A stretch of 64,000 nt of DNA from Anthonomus grandis grandis. Its lineage: Eukaryota; Arthropoda; Insecta; Coleoptera; Curculionidae. The position numbers and the translations under genes were made by a program. Under the pieces are notes generated by a model. The model worked only from the letters and a program-made list of their open reading frames with translations. It did no database searches and had not been told where the DNA came from. Where the stretch lies: contig NC_065552.1 of the NCBI RefSeq assembly GCF_022605725.1, positions 22,710,785-22,774,784 on the forward strand. The letters are read 5' to 3'. This document shows positions 54,602-64,000 of the stretch, piece after piece. Within the stretch, counting starts at the first letter, position 1, and the number at the start of each line of letters is the position of its first letter.

Positions 54602-55466
54602 AATGAGTGCTCAGTTTGCAAGAAATGGTCAGATTACATAAATAAGGCCAAAATCGCCAGAACTCTATATAAAGCATATGCAAACACTGACTACGATTGT
54701 AAAACAGTTTGCGTTTCAGCAGATTTAGAAAAAATCATCATGCTTCCAAGGATGGTAAGTTTGAAAAAAGTTTTGTTTACTCAAAGGTTAGTAGCTTACA
54801 ACGAAACTTTTGCACCCCTTGGTTCAAAAAAATCCAATGCCAAAAAAGTATTACCATTTGCAGTTACTTGGCATGAAGCCATACGGGGAAGAGGGAGTTA
54901 ATAAGTTGTTTCTTTCAGTTCATACTTCGACATAGAGACGCTGAAAATTTTATATTTTGGCTCGATAACTACTCTTCCCAAAATAAAAATTGGGCAATAA
55001 TTACATTTCTTGTTTACATTGTCAATTCTTTAATAGTGGCAGCTCAGACTATTGATTTTTTTTATTTTAAGGCCGGTCATACGTTTATGTCAGCCGACTC
55101 CCTACACCATCAAATTGAACTATCACTTAAGCGTCAAAAAAAACTTGTTACGTTAATGATTTCGCCACCGCTATTCAAAAAGCAAACGGAGGAAAAATTG
55201 AAACAAAAGAAATAATGATAACTGATTTTTATGAGTTTAAAGACTTGTCATCAGTTAATAAAAGAAATATGACAATTAACAAAGAAAAGATATTGCTATC
55301 GGATATTGTCCATGTAAAAGCAACACGAGGATCTTTTGACTTGATGGTCCAATATGATCTAGAAAGTGAAAACTTTAAAACACTTAATTTCCTTCGGAGT
55401 GATGTATATAAAATAAAAACAATTTCTGACCCTCTTCAGTTTACTATTCCATGTGTTCAACTATTA
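54602..55466 (+). pseudogene. DUF7869-like protein (putative nuclease/transposase-like family), two frameshifts
   Basis: Plus-strand frames in order: CSVCKKWSDYINKAKIARTL, DLEKIIMLPRMVSLKKVLFT, RLVAYNETFAPLGSKKS, VTWHEAIRGR; a frameshift near 54900; then FIFWLDNYSSQNKNWAI and KAGHTFMSADSLHHQIELS; a frameshift near 55155; then NDFATAIQKANGGK and the tail to 55466 (DIVHVKATRGSFDLMVQYDL). The WxDNxxxQNKN and GHTFMSADxxHH blocks are what I recognise from the DUF7869 family, abundant in insect genomes and of unproven function. The cysteine block suggests a zinc site. The copy number in insects suggests a mobile or formerly mobile gene. No inverted ends were found here. Confidence 0.55.
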
Positions 55467-56269
55467 TAAAAAATTTGTTGAGCCTTATGACCGAAAATCG
55501 AAAAGAATTCTGGCTTAATTAACCTGTGTTTACTGGTCCACAAAAAACACAAAATATTAAAAAGACATGTAACAAAAAAGAGTGACTCAATAAATAAACA
55601 TGTTCTAAGTTTACCTGTGTTATTTTTCATTATTACCCAACAGTTAAAAGCAGTATAATAAAAAATCAATGCAGAAAAGCAGTATGTGACACTTACTGAT
55701 TTATGGTTGCCTCAGAAGGATATTTTCAATGGAGAAAAGCAGTAATTGGCTTAATTAATTACTGTTGACCTAAAAAACGTTTTTGCTTATTGAAAAAATA
55801 TTTCTGATATTGTCTTTAATATAAGAACACAGTTTTGTTTAAAGTTTGCTTTAAAAAAAGCTTGGCAAATGATCTTAAAGTTTTTGCCCTTTTCCCACAA
55901 ATTTGCTGATTAGCAGATACCGCCTTTTTCCATAGTTGGGCAGTATAGCATACCTCTGTATGGACTAGTCAGTATTCAAACTCATTCCTCAAAGAATCAT
56001 ACCGAAGAGCTTCATTTGAAGTTTCCTGTATAATTACAAAAATCCAAATCATAAGCATAAGAGCATGAGAGCGTAAGCAGTAGCTCCAACTTATTTGATT
56101 TCTGAATTAACAAAATTTGTAAGCTTTTTATACCCGTGAGAGAAGATAATTTAATAATGGTTTTTAGTGGAAAGCCTCATGGGCAAAAAGATTACCTAAA
56201 ATCAAAGTTTATAGTTTCAAGTTTACCCGTTAGAGAAGCCACACCTATAAATGAAATGGTTGGACCAAG
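55467..56269. other. no gene recognised; short GAAAAGCAGTA repeats
   Basis: AGAAAAGCAGTA or AAAAGCAGTA recurs at about 55630, 55672 and 55731. A phrase LTDLWLPQKDIFNGEK at about 55695-55740 may be a further piece of the preceding gene, out of frame. Confidence 0.35.
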
Positions 56270-57650
56270 ATTAGTTCTTTTTAATCTCTCTAATACTGTA
56301 CTCTAATACTGAGTTTTCAACTTCTTCAACTCTAATACTGAGCATTAAATAATTGTGGTTTCCATCAAGCAACAAGATTAATAGTCGTTTTCTGTATTTG
56401 TAAGGTGTAGAGGGTGGCGTAAACATCAAGTATGTTAAAAGAGGAGAGCTTTTCTCATTTAGCTTAACGAATTAACCCAAACACTAGTGGGAGACGTGAA
56501 AAAAAGACGTGACTCTAAAAACATTCCTATTTTCATAAAAACAAAAAGTGATTCACTATATCAAATACTTGCAAGTGATCAACATAAATACTGTCTACTG
56601 TATAACAAACTCCTTATATATTGGTGTTAAAAAGTTGTGGTTTTCATCAAGCAACGAGATCACTAGCATACAGAGGATGGTGCGAACGTATGATAACGAA
56701 CTAAGCAAGGCGTCGAAGGGAGATTCCTTGATCTTTTCCTATTTGCTTGTTGATTAAGTCGTTGTTAACATTAAATGTTTAACTCCTAACGCACTGGGAA
56801 TAAAATCTAGTAGTCAAGGAACCATTCAGCTTTGGCTAAAATTTTTGTTAAAGCCAACTCTCTAAAAAAGTTCCAGTTGACATAGAAGCAAGAAATTCAC
56901 TTTATCACAGTCTTGCAAATGATCAATAAAGATAGAGTTCACTCGACCACAAGCTTCTTAAGTTGGTGTTAAGTAGTTGTGATGAATGGGCAACGAGATC
57001 AGAAGCCATGTTCTGTATCTGTGAGGTGCAGAGGGTGGTGCAAAAATTACCAAAAAGTGTGTTAAGGACAAGAGCCAATCTTATCCAGCCCAACGACTCA
57101 ACGGGAGCACCACAGGGAAATTCCCTGATCTCTTCCATTTTTTTTGTTAATCAAACCATTTATTAATTTAATCACAACGTTTAATGTTTAGCTGTAAAGA
57201 TACTGAAAAAAAGTCTACTAGTTAATGAACTCTTCAGTCATTTTAAAGGAAACCCTCTAAAAACATTCTAGTTGACATAGAAGCAAGAAGTGGTTCACCT
57301 TATCAAAAGCTTGCAAGTGACCAATATAAATGCTGTCCTTTTTATAGCAAATTTTATCAAAATTAAGTTGGTGTGAAATAGTTGAGGTTTCAGTCAAGCA
57401 ATAATATCAGAAGCCATGTACTGTATCTGTAACGTAGGTGGTGCGAAGGCCAAGTGTGTTGAAAAAGGAGAGCTCACCTCATCAAGGCTAATGAACTAAC
57501 GAGGACACCGAATGGAGACCTCCTGATTTGCTTGTTAATGAAACCATTGCCAACGTTTAGCGTTTAACTCCAAAGGCGCTGAAATTATATTTACTAGTGA
57601 ATTCTATCACCATTCTAGAGCAAGTCCTCTTAAAGCGTTCCAGTTGATAT
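56270..57650. repeat. tandem array of 300-400 bp units, left block
   Basis: The landmark CAGAGGGTGGTGC or a variant occurs near 56406, 56677, 57030 and 57433 (spacing about 270, 350 and 400). Each is followed by a GATTCCCTGATCT-type block, a GTTTAACTCCAAA block, a CTCTAAAA block and GACATAGAAGCAAGAA, in that order. Units are diverged and have no shared open frame. The frames at 56923-57138 and 56963-57166 are confined to one unit. Confidence 0.8.
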
Positions 57651-58435
57651 ACAGGGTGTAATATAGTTGGTGTGGTGCAAATATTTTAGATGTATTTTTG
57701 TTAGAATCAAAATAAGATTTTTTTCCTATAAACATGTATCCAACAATACTTTCCCTCAGAGCAGCTCGGGCAAATTGATTAATAAAAATCAATTATTTGG
57801 AACCATGACATACACTACACTTCACCTTGACATCTCCTTAAATTTTGCAAATCTTGGTTTTTTGGGTGCTCTTTTCATTCTCCGTCCCACAAATTATATA
57901 AATTCAATTTTAGTGGAAGATTCAGGTTGGTTTCTCCTTATTATGACACCAATCTTATGTTTTCAATAAGAAAATTAAAAATGTAGCAACACCATGTAGT
58001 TAGCTATGACAAAATATAAAATTTTGGTTTTTTACATTTTTTCGATGCAATTAACCGTTTTTGAGAAAATCATTGGTAAAAGAAAGAAAAGTATTATCAA
58101 ACCCGATTGAACTATCAAATTAGAAAAAACGAAGTGGGCCGTGACTGCTTTAGTTTCTGTCAAATCAAAATAATTGTATCGAAAAAATGCAGAAAACTTA
58201 ACTTTAGATTTTTTCGTTGCTAACTAAATAGTGTTTAGATTTTCAAAATTGTTATCGAAAGCCTAAAATATGGGCCAACATATCAGTAAGCTCCCCTGAA
58301 TCTCAGCTTACACCATTTTTGAGTCGGAAAAGATCATGAGCGCTTATAAAAGCTAAAAAAAAACCTACCTGCCAATTTTCAAAAGATTTTACATATACTT
58401 ATAGTCAGTGCAACATCAAGCATCGCAATAGCTTG
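57651..58435. other. unidentified insertion splitting the tandem array
   Basis: Repeat similarity stops at a TACAGGGTGT sequence near 57652 and resumes near 58436 (AAACCATTGC). The roughly 780 bp between has a 100-codon frame (57667-57969) without a known motif. TACAGGGTGT is a common start of mariner-type ends, but no matching right end was found. Confidence 0.4.
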
Positions 58436-58890
58436 ATTTTCTCTAAACCATTGCAACCATTGCCCACATTTAATGTTTAATTCCAAACCAACTAGAAATG
58501 AAATCTACTAGTCAAGCACGTCTTCAGCAATTCTAAAGCAAACCCTCTAAAATGTTTTAGTTAATATAAAATCAATAAGTGATTCACTTCCATCAATACT
58601 GTCTACTTGGAATAAGCTTTTAATGTTGGTATTAAATAGGTATGATTTCCATTAAGCAATGAAAACAATATCCATAATCTATATCAGTAACATGCAGAGG
58701 GTGGTGCGAAGACCAAGTCTGTTAGAAAGAGTTAAGATTCCCTGATCTGTTGCAATTTGCTTCTTAATCATCTTAATTGCAATGCTAATATTTAACTTCA
58801 AACATACTGGAAATTAAATTGACTGGTTTAAGAACTCCTCAGTCATTCTAGAGCAAACTCTATACAAATATTCGAGCTCACAGAAGCAAA
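58436..58890. repeat. tandem array of 300-400 bp units, right block
   Basis: The same ordered landmarks return, with the CTCTAAAA block near 58546 and CAGAGGGTGGTGCGAAGACC near 58692. The array ends just before the retrotransposon leader. Confidence 0.75.
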
Positions 58891-59088
58891 AAGTGACTCA
58901 CCATACCAAAGTACCAAAGTACCATTGACTTTTTCGATATTTATTGAACTTTTAATATTGAACATTATTTGCTGTGCGTGCTTTCTAGTAAAATATTTCT
59001 CGCTAACTATTTAGTTCCTGTGTAACTCTGTCTGTTGAACTATTTTTGAGTTTTTCCTGTATAAATACCTACCGTCCACTTGAGAATA

Positions 59089-60533
59089 ATGGCTGAATTC
59101 AAGTGCGATTCCTGCCAAAAAATCGTCTCGGATAAGGAAAAATACAAACCTCGTTGCAGTGGGGAATGCCGCCGTAATTTCTGTATGGGCTGCACAGGTC
59201 TGGACAAGGTAACTACAAAGGTCCTTCATCAGCAGAAATACAACAACATTAGATTTTTCTGCAGTGTTTGCGATTCACCAACACTAAAATATCTTCATGA
59301 TAAAGTTTCGCAGCTGCAAAACTCTCAGATATCTCTAGAAAATGTCAATGCTCTGGGAACCTGTCTAAAGAAGAATAACGGCCTTCTTCCAGTGTTTTCA
59401 GAGATGTACAACATTTTAAATTCTCACGACTCTAATTGGAAGAATCTCTATGACAAAATTGATGACATTCATCGCCTCCATACTGTCTCTGAAAATGGAC
59501 AAGAATCTCTTTTCCATTCAATCAGAGATATGAAACAGGACATTTTCAACCTGCCATTAATTCTTATGGACAACCATGGTGAGGCGGTAAAGGTACAGGT
59601 CCATGATTCTTTCAATGAAGAGTTAAAAAGTGAAGTAGAGAATCTGATAAAAGATGTTAAATAAATGGCTCGCACCATAGAACCACTTCATCAAAGAAAA
59701 ACTGGGAACGACAGACTTTATCCGATGTTTGCCAATGCTAAAAACCAAGGACATTGCACATGACCGAGTTCAAAATTGGTGTGCAGAACTTAAATCACTT
59801 AAAGCGGCTGAAGGATATTAGTATGTAGCCACCGAGCACTCTCATAAATTCATGTTTGGAAACCTCTAAAGCGCCAGTCCAAATAAATAGTACCACCTCG
59901 CCCAAATCTAAGCCTTTCCAGTCTAAGTCTAAGCCTCACTCTCCAGACAGCCATAACCTGCCACATCGCTCAGTTCCATTAACATCTGCTACAATATCCA
60001 GAGAGGTTCCATCTTTGAAAATTAGTTCTGATAGGGAGGCCATTGCTGCCTCTAAATCCCTTGCAACAGAAATATTAGAGGTTGATTTTGTCATCGATAA
60101 TAATTCAGTGGCGAATAAAGCAGCAAATATGGACCCGTTGACTCCACCAATAGTGCGACTATCAAGAGACTCAGATGCGACTGATGGTCGCTATTTATTG
60201 GCCACACTGAGAGACCCTTCCATCTTAAAACCTCTTAGGCTATTCCTTGCCTATCTGCATGATCAACCCTCCAGTGTGTGTTTTGAAGGACATGCCAACA
60301 CCAGCATCTGATTGGCACTTGCATCAGAGGGACTTCCTGGTGACGTGGACTCTTTGCGGAGGCTCTACTTTCGGTACCATGATGCCTATGGTATTGGTCC
60401 AACTAAAGTTGAAGCAGATCTGTCAGCCTTCAGGTCCTTCTTCTCATCAGAAAAGCTGCTACGCCTTCAAAAAATCAGAGAGTCATAGCAATTATTATTC
60501 TGGTGGATCTCCCGCCAGGAATAAAAAATTTTA
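59089..60533 (+). pseudogene. ORF1 with N-terminal PHD-type zinc finger, broken
   Basis: The likely start is MAEFKCDSCQKIVSD at 59089. The finger has CDSC, CSGECRRNFCMGC and FFCSVC, a PHD-like C4HC3 layout in which the histidine is not obvious. A helical region follows (KYLHDKVSQLQNSQISLENV) to a stop at 59664. Downstream pieces in changing frames (SLKAAEGY near 59805; PSLKISSDREAIAASKSLAT at 60015; RDSDATDGRYLLATLRDPSI at 60170; a YGIGPTKVEADLSAFRSFF frame near 60400) look like the rest of ORF1. In related elements ORF1 binds RNA and helps form the particle. At least three interruptions. Confidence 0.65.
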
Positions 60534-60579
60534 AATGACTTGACGCGAACAGAGGATCAAGCCCTCTGAAATACTGGAC

Positions 60580-63095
60580 AATGGCAAGCTTAGTATTTTC
60601 TCTCTAAATATTCAGTCCTTAAGACATAAAACTAATGATTTATTTCTTTTACTAGAAGAGCTTCATTTTCCAGAAATCGTTGCCATAACTGAACATTGGT
60701 TGCATGTTGGTGAGCCTGTGATGGTGGATAATTACACTACAGTTGCCAGATTTGATAGAACAAATCTAACTCATGGAGGTACTGTGATATTATCTACTAG
60801 CAACGACTTTTCAATGATAATCAAGTTCAATAATTTAGTTTCTGAAAAAATATTTGAATTTTCCATTTTCTACAATAATAATTTTGATCTTTACGTTGTT
60901 TGTATTTACAGAACACCTGATGCTGACGTAAATGTTTTTTCCAAAAATTATTAAGCTTGCTTGAGTCTCTGCCATTAAAAAGCAAACTAATTTTATGTGG
61001 CGACCTAAACATTGACTTTTCCAGTATGTGTGCTGCTCAAGAATCTCTCCAGTCCATTTTCGACTCTTTTGGCTTAATCATGTACATTAAATCATCTACC
61101 AGAATAACTAAAACCAGCTTTAGTACAACAGATTATGTCGTATCTTCCTTTGAGCCAGATTTCGTCGATTGTACTGTCCTATGCTCAAGTTTCTCAGACC
61201 ATGAAGCAGTGTTAACAAAGTTTTCCATAACTAAATCTAAAAGTAAAAAATGTTCCACGCAAATTAGGCCGTATTTTCTCGGATAATTTTTTTTTACATT
61301 TTAGGCACCTTTGTCAATCAACTGACTGGAATATTCTCTCTGACGACGTTGATTCAGAATTCTCTAGATTTGTAAAAACGCTATCTAGTCTTTCTCACAA
61401 ATCCTTTCCTTTGAGACCTTTTAAAAAGAAGCAACATAACCCCTGGTCTACCCAAGGCTTGCGTACATCTGCTAAGCACATGCGCTTATTATCTCATTTT
61501 AAGAAATTTTCAGACAGCGCTTTTCTTCATGAATACGTAAGACTTTACAAAAAGATTTATCAGAGAACTTTAAAAGCCGCCAAGGATATTTACTATATTA
61601 AGAGACTGGCTAAATCTAAAAATGTGGCTAAGGAAACATGGTCGATTTTTAATGCTTTGAGAAATAAGCCTTCTTTGTCGAATACTATCTCCACTTCATC
61701 TGAGAACCTTAATGATTATTTTGTAAATGTGGCAAATAATTTAATGAGTACCATAACTCCTTCCCATGATCCACTTTCATATCTTCCCATTGCAAATGAG
61801 AATTTCCACAGTTTTTTCTTTACGCCCGTAGTGTTACCAGAGCTTTGCAGTTCAATTAGGGAAATCAAAAACAAAGGCTCTTCGGGAATTGATGGACTTA
61901 CTTTCAAAATGTTTTCAAATCTGCCCGAATGTACATGTTATGTCATCTTATTACTCTAATTAATCAGTCTTTTTAAAAAGGTGTTTTTCCTAACTGCCTT
62001 AAGATGGCGATAATAATTCCACTACATAAAGGAGGAGACAAAGATCAGTCTTCCAACTATCGCCCTATCGCTCTTCTTCCCATACTTTCAAAAATTATTG
62101 AAAGATTGGTTAAAAAAAGACTTCTCTCATTTTTGCTTGAATATAAAATACTTACTTCCCATCAATTTGGATTTTTAAATAACAAATGCACAAATGATGC
62201 TATGTTTTCTCTTTTTAATAATGCATACTCTAGCTTTAACAACTAACACCCTACATCAACAATTTTCTGTGATTTTTCTAAAGCCTTTGATTGTGTTAAT
62301 CATGCCATCTTATTAAAAAAGTTACAATATTACGGGTTCAGAGGAGTGCCTTTTGAATGGTTTAAGTCGTATCTCAATAACAGAAGTCAAGCTGTGAGAA
62401 TTGATTCGACTGTGTCTTCTTGCAAGCCAATACAAAGTGGAGTGCCTCAAGGTTTCGTACTTGGCCCTATTTTGTTTCTTATCTTCATCAATGACATTGC
62501 TAATCTAAATATTAACGGTAAAGTCTGTCTATTTGCTAATGATACTAGTTTTACCTGGAGTAATCCGGATATTTCTACACTTCATAGAACCGTATCAAGT
62601 AATTTAACTACTATCAAATCATGGTGCGACTCTTATCTCCTTTGTCTCAACATTTCCAAAACTAAAATGTTGTCCTATAAAAATACGTTGCAATCTTTTG
62701 TACTTGGTAAAGAAACAATTGACGAAGTTGATTCTGTAAAGTTTTTAGGGCTAACTGTTGACAACTCGTTAAAATGGGACACACATATTGACTCTTTATC
62801 AAGAAAATTAGGTTCCGCTTGTTTTGTGTTAAGATCAATTTCTAAGGAGCTTAGCCTGTCTACTTCTAGAACAGTTTATTTTGCCCTTTTTGAATCGCAC
62901 CTTCGATACGCCCTTCCATTCTGGGGTATATGTAGTGCAACTCAATTTGACCATATTTTTAGACTACAAAAGAGAGCTTTACGTTATACACTGAGACTTG
63001 CTACTACAGAAGTCATTGCCAGCATTTCTTCAAAAAATTTCAAATATTAACTCTGACCTCCGATACTATTAAAGCAGTAATGTAAGTACTTTCCT
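60580..63095 (+). pseudogene. ORF2: endonuclease and reverse transcriptase, broken, FADD changed to FAND
   Basis: Endonuclease: LSIFSLNIQSLRHKTNDLF (60590), IVAITEHWL, a frameshift near 60955, LILCGDLNIDFSS and SSFSDHEAVLTKF (61195). The linker and RT follow: IREIKNKGSSGIDGLTFKMF (61860), MAIIIPLHKGGDKDQSSNYR (62004), PIALLPILSKIIERLVKK, a stop near 62246, FCDFSKAFDCVNHAILLKKL (62275), SGVPQGFVLGPILFLIFIND (62440), CLFANDTSFTWSN (62530), VKFLGLTVDNSLKWDTHI and RKLGSACFVLRSISKE. A frame change at about 63020 leads to HCQHFFKKFQILTL. The second catalytic aspartate pair reads AND instead of ADD, which alone would inactivate the RT. Confidence 0.85.
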
Positions 63096-64000
63096 TAAGT
63101 TAACGAACAAAATTCAGTATACTAAATATAATATTTTAATTTAAATCTATTACTTCAATCACGAATAAGAAAACCTAAACGACCGTCTCCCCTCCCTTGA
63201 CGTTAAACAAACGTCGGGGTGCCCAAATAATAGGGCTCCACTACACGAGAAATATCCATCGAAATCCATTTGTAGTCTGTAGTCTCCCAAACACGCGTTC
63301 GTGGGGGTATCAACTTTCAATGGGGATGATTTCTTTTATTGCCGGACCAAACGAGCACCGGCCAGTGGGACAAAATTAAACTGTTTTAAGGCCTAAATAA
63401 AATATAACGTTGAAGTAATAACTCAATATGGCGTGAAACGATAGTTTGTAGAAGAGAATCAGTACTTTTTTCTCGTATATATTTTTTTTACTATAATAGC
63501 CTCTAAGATTTGCGAGAAAATATTCCCACTAGATCATAATAAAATAGCAAGAGATGACTGAATTTCCAGTTATGCTAAGAATATTAAAATTAAAAGATTA
63601 AGTTGGACCTCGTGTATCGAAAATAATGGAATGAACTATGGAATAAAAAACTACACTGCTTTTCTCCCTTTATGTGAATGTTTGATCAAACATAAAAAAA
63701 ACTGAATGACGAAAATTAATTTCTTCTATTTCTTAGCTCTATTTGACCCACAGCACATTTTTCTTCTTTCGGCGTAATCGTTTTAGAAAATTACGCACAG
63801 GCCTGCTGAATTTTTGGCCTCTCTTTTGTTTGAGTTTCCTTTTATATGTCTTTCTTTTATTTTTCCCCAATTTTTTAGACCTAAGTTATGACCAGTGCCA
63901 ATATATAGTTACTTAATTTGAAGATTTATTGATTAAATAATAATATAAGTCAGCGAATGAATAGTATAACTAGTGACATTGGTGTTACTCTACTTTTCTA
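63096..64000. other. no gene recognised; CpG-richer patch at 63180-63400
   Basis: 63180-63400 (for example ACCGTCTCCCCTCCCTTGAC) is less AT-rich than its surroundings; a 60-codon frame (63197-63379) has no motif. From 63400 to the end is AT-rich and featureless to me. Confidence 0.4.

Larger units (their letters stand above)
58900..63095 (+). mobile_element. non-LTR retrotransposon with PHD-finger ORF1, 3'-truncated
   Basis: About 180 bp of leader precede ORF1; ORF2 contains endonuclease and RT. Coding similarity ends near 63095 within the region after the RT thumb, with no poly-A or repeat tail, so the 3' end has been lost. Protein sequence is well preserved between stops, suggesting a moderately young copy. 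Confidence 0.85.

Noticed and set aside
56923..57166. Open frames of 67-71 codons on both strands
   Set aside because: They occur in only one unit of the tandem array and are not kept in the other units.
1..64000. A CRISPR array, bacterial operon or phage region
   Set aside because: Composition, splice-like junctions, eukaryotic transposon families and polyadenylation-like tails all indicate animal nuclear DNA; no spaced short direct repeats were seen.

Overview
The window reads as AT-rich, repeat-dominated nuclear DNA of an insect. The families present (PIF/Harbinger with a MADF/BESS partner, pogo, Tc1/mariner, Penelope-like, RTE, jockey-like, R1/I-like and Ty3/gypsy elements) are typical of a large, transposon-rich insect genome. 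A beetle is my best guess, but only a guess. I found no convincing host gene, tRNA gene or rRNA. Almost every readable protein belongs to a mobile element, and nearly all are broken.

Layout. 1-850: mariner end on the minus strand. 858-1195: RNase H relic. 1831-2290: cluster of short inverted CAGGCAGT/ACTGCCTG motifs. 3433-3473: hammerhead-like motif. 3890-5640: non-LTR reverse transcriptase (RT), minus. 5760-7141: Penelope-like RT, minus. 7145-8829: PIF/Harbinger element with terminal inverted repeats (TIRs) and a TAA target duplication, internally deleted. 9005-16745: a 170-195 bp tandem satellite split by a jockey-like element (about 9320-12435) and by a full-length RTE element (13088-15924, 8 bp target duplication). 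19195-20644: decayed DNA transposon with TIRs and a transposase relic resembling the intact one at 45 kb. 22400-22940: decayed RT. 24375-25330: two interleaved RT relics. 27750-30540: Ty3/gypsy pol, minus. 30560-31770: Penelope-like remnants as a head-to-head inverted pair with a hammerhead-like motif. 32325-34350: RTE pol, minus. 35465-38345: diverged tandem duplication carrying Tc1 transposase pieces. 38449-39480: mariner-like transposase. 39681-42267: nearly complete pogo element. 43430-43850: RT relic plus tRNA-like SINE head. 44688-46732: DNA transposon with an intact 430-residue transposase. 47763-49020: RT, minus. 49860-53640: RT relic split by an R1/I-like element (50281-53170) with an approximately 18 bp target duplication. 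54602-55466: broken DUF7869-like gene. 56270-58890: tandem array of 300-400 bp units. 58900-63095: non-LTR element with a PHD-finger ORF1 and broken ORF2.

The genes do not form a pathway; they are a layered record of insertions. The best candidate for a functional gene is the transposase at 45020-46312. It is uninterrupted, keeps a D-D-E triad with 82 residues between the second D and the E (the DD82E spacing I associate with the Sailor group), and lies between matching 34 bp inverted repeats. Other noteworthy signals are several minus-strand hammerhead-like motifs near Penelope-like sequence, nested insertions with readable target duplications, three non-LTR copies lacking RT core motifs, and a pogo transposase ending in a PHD-type zinc finger.
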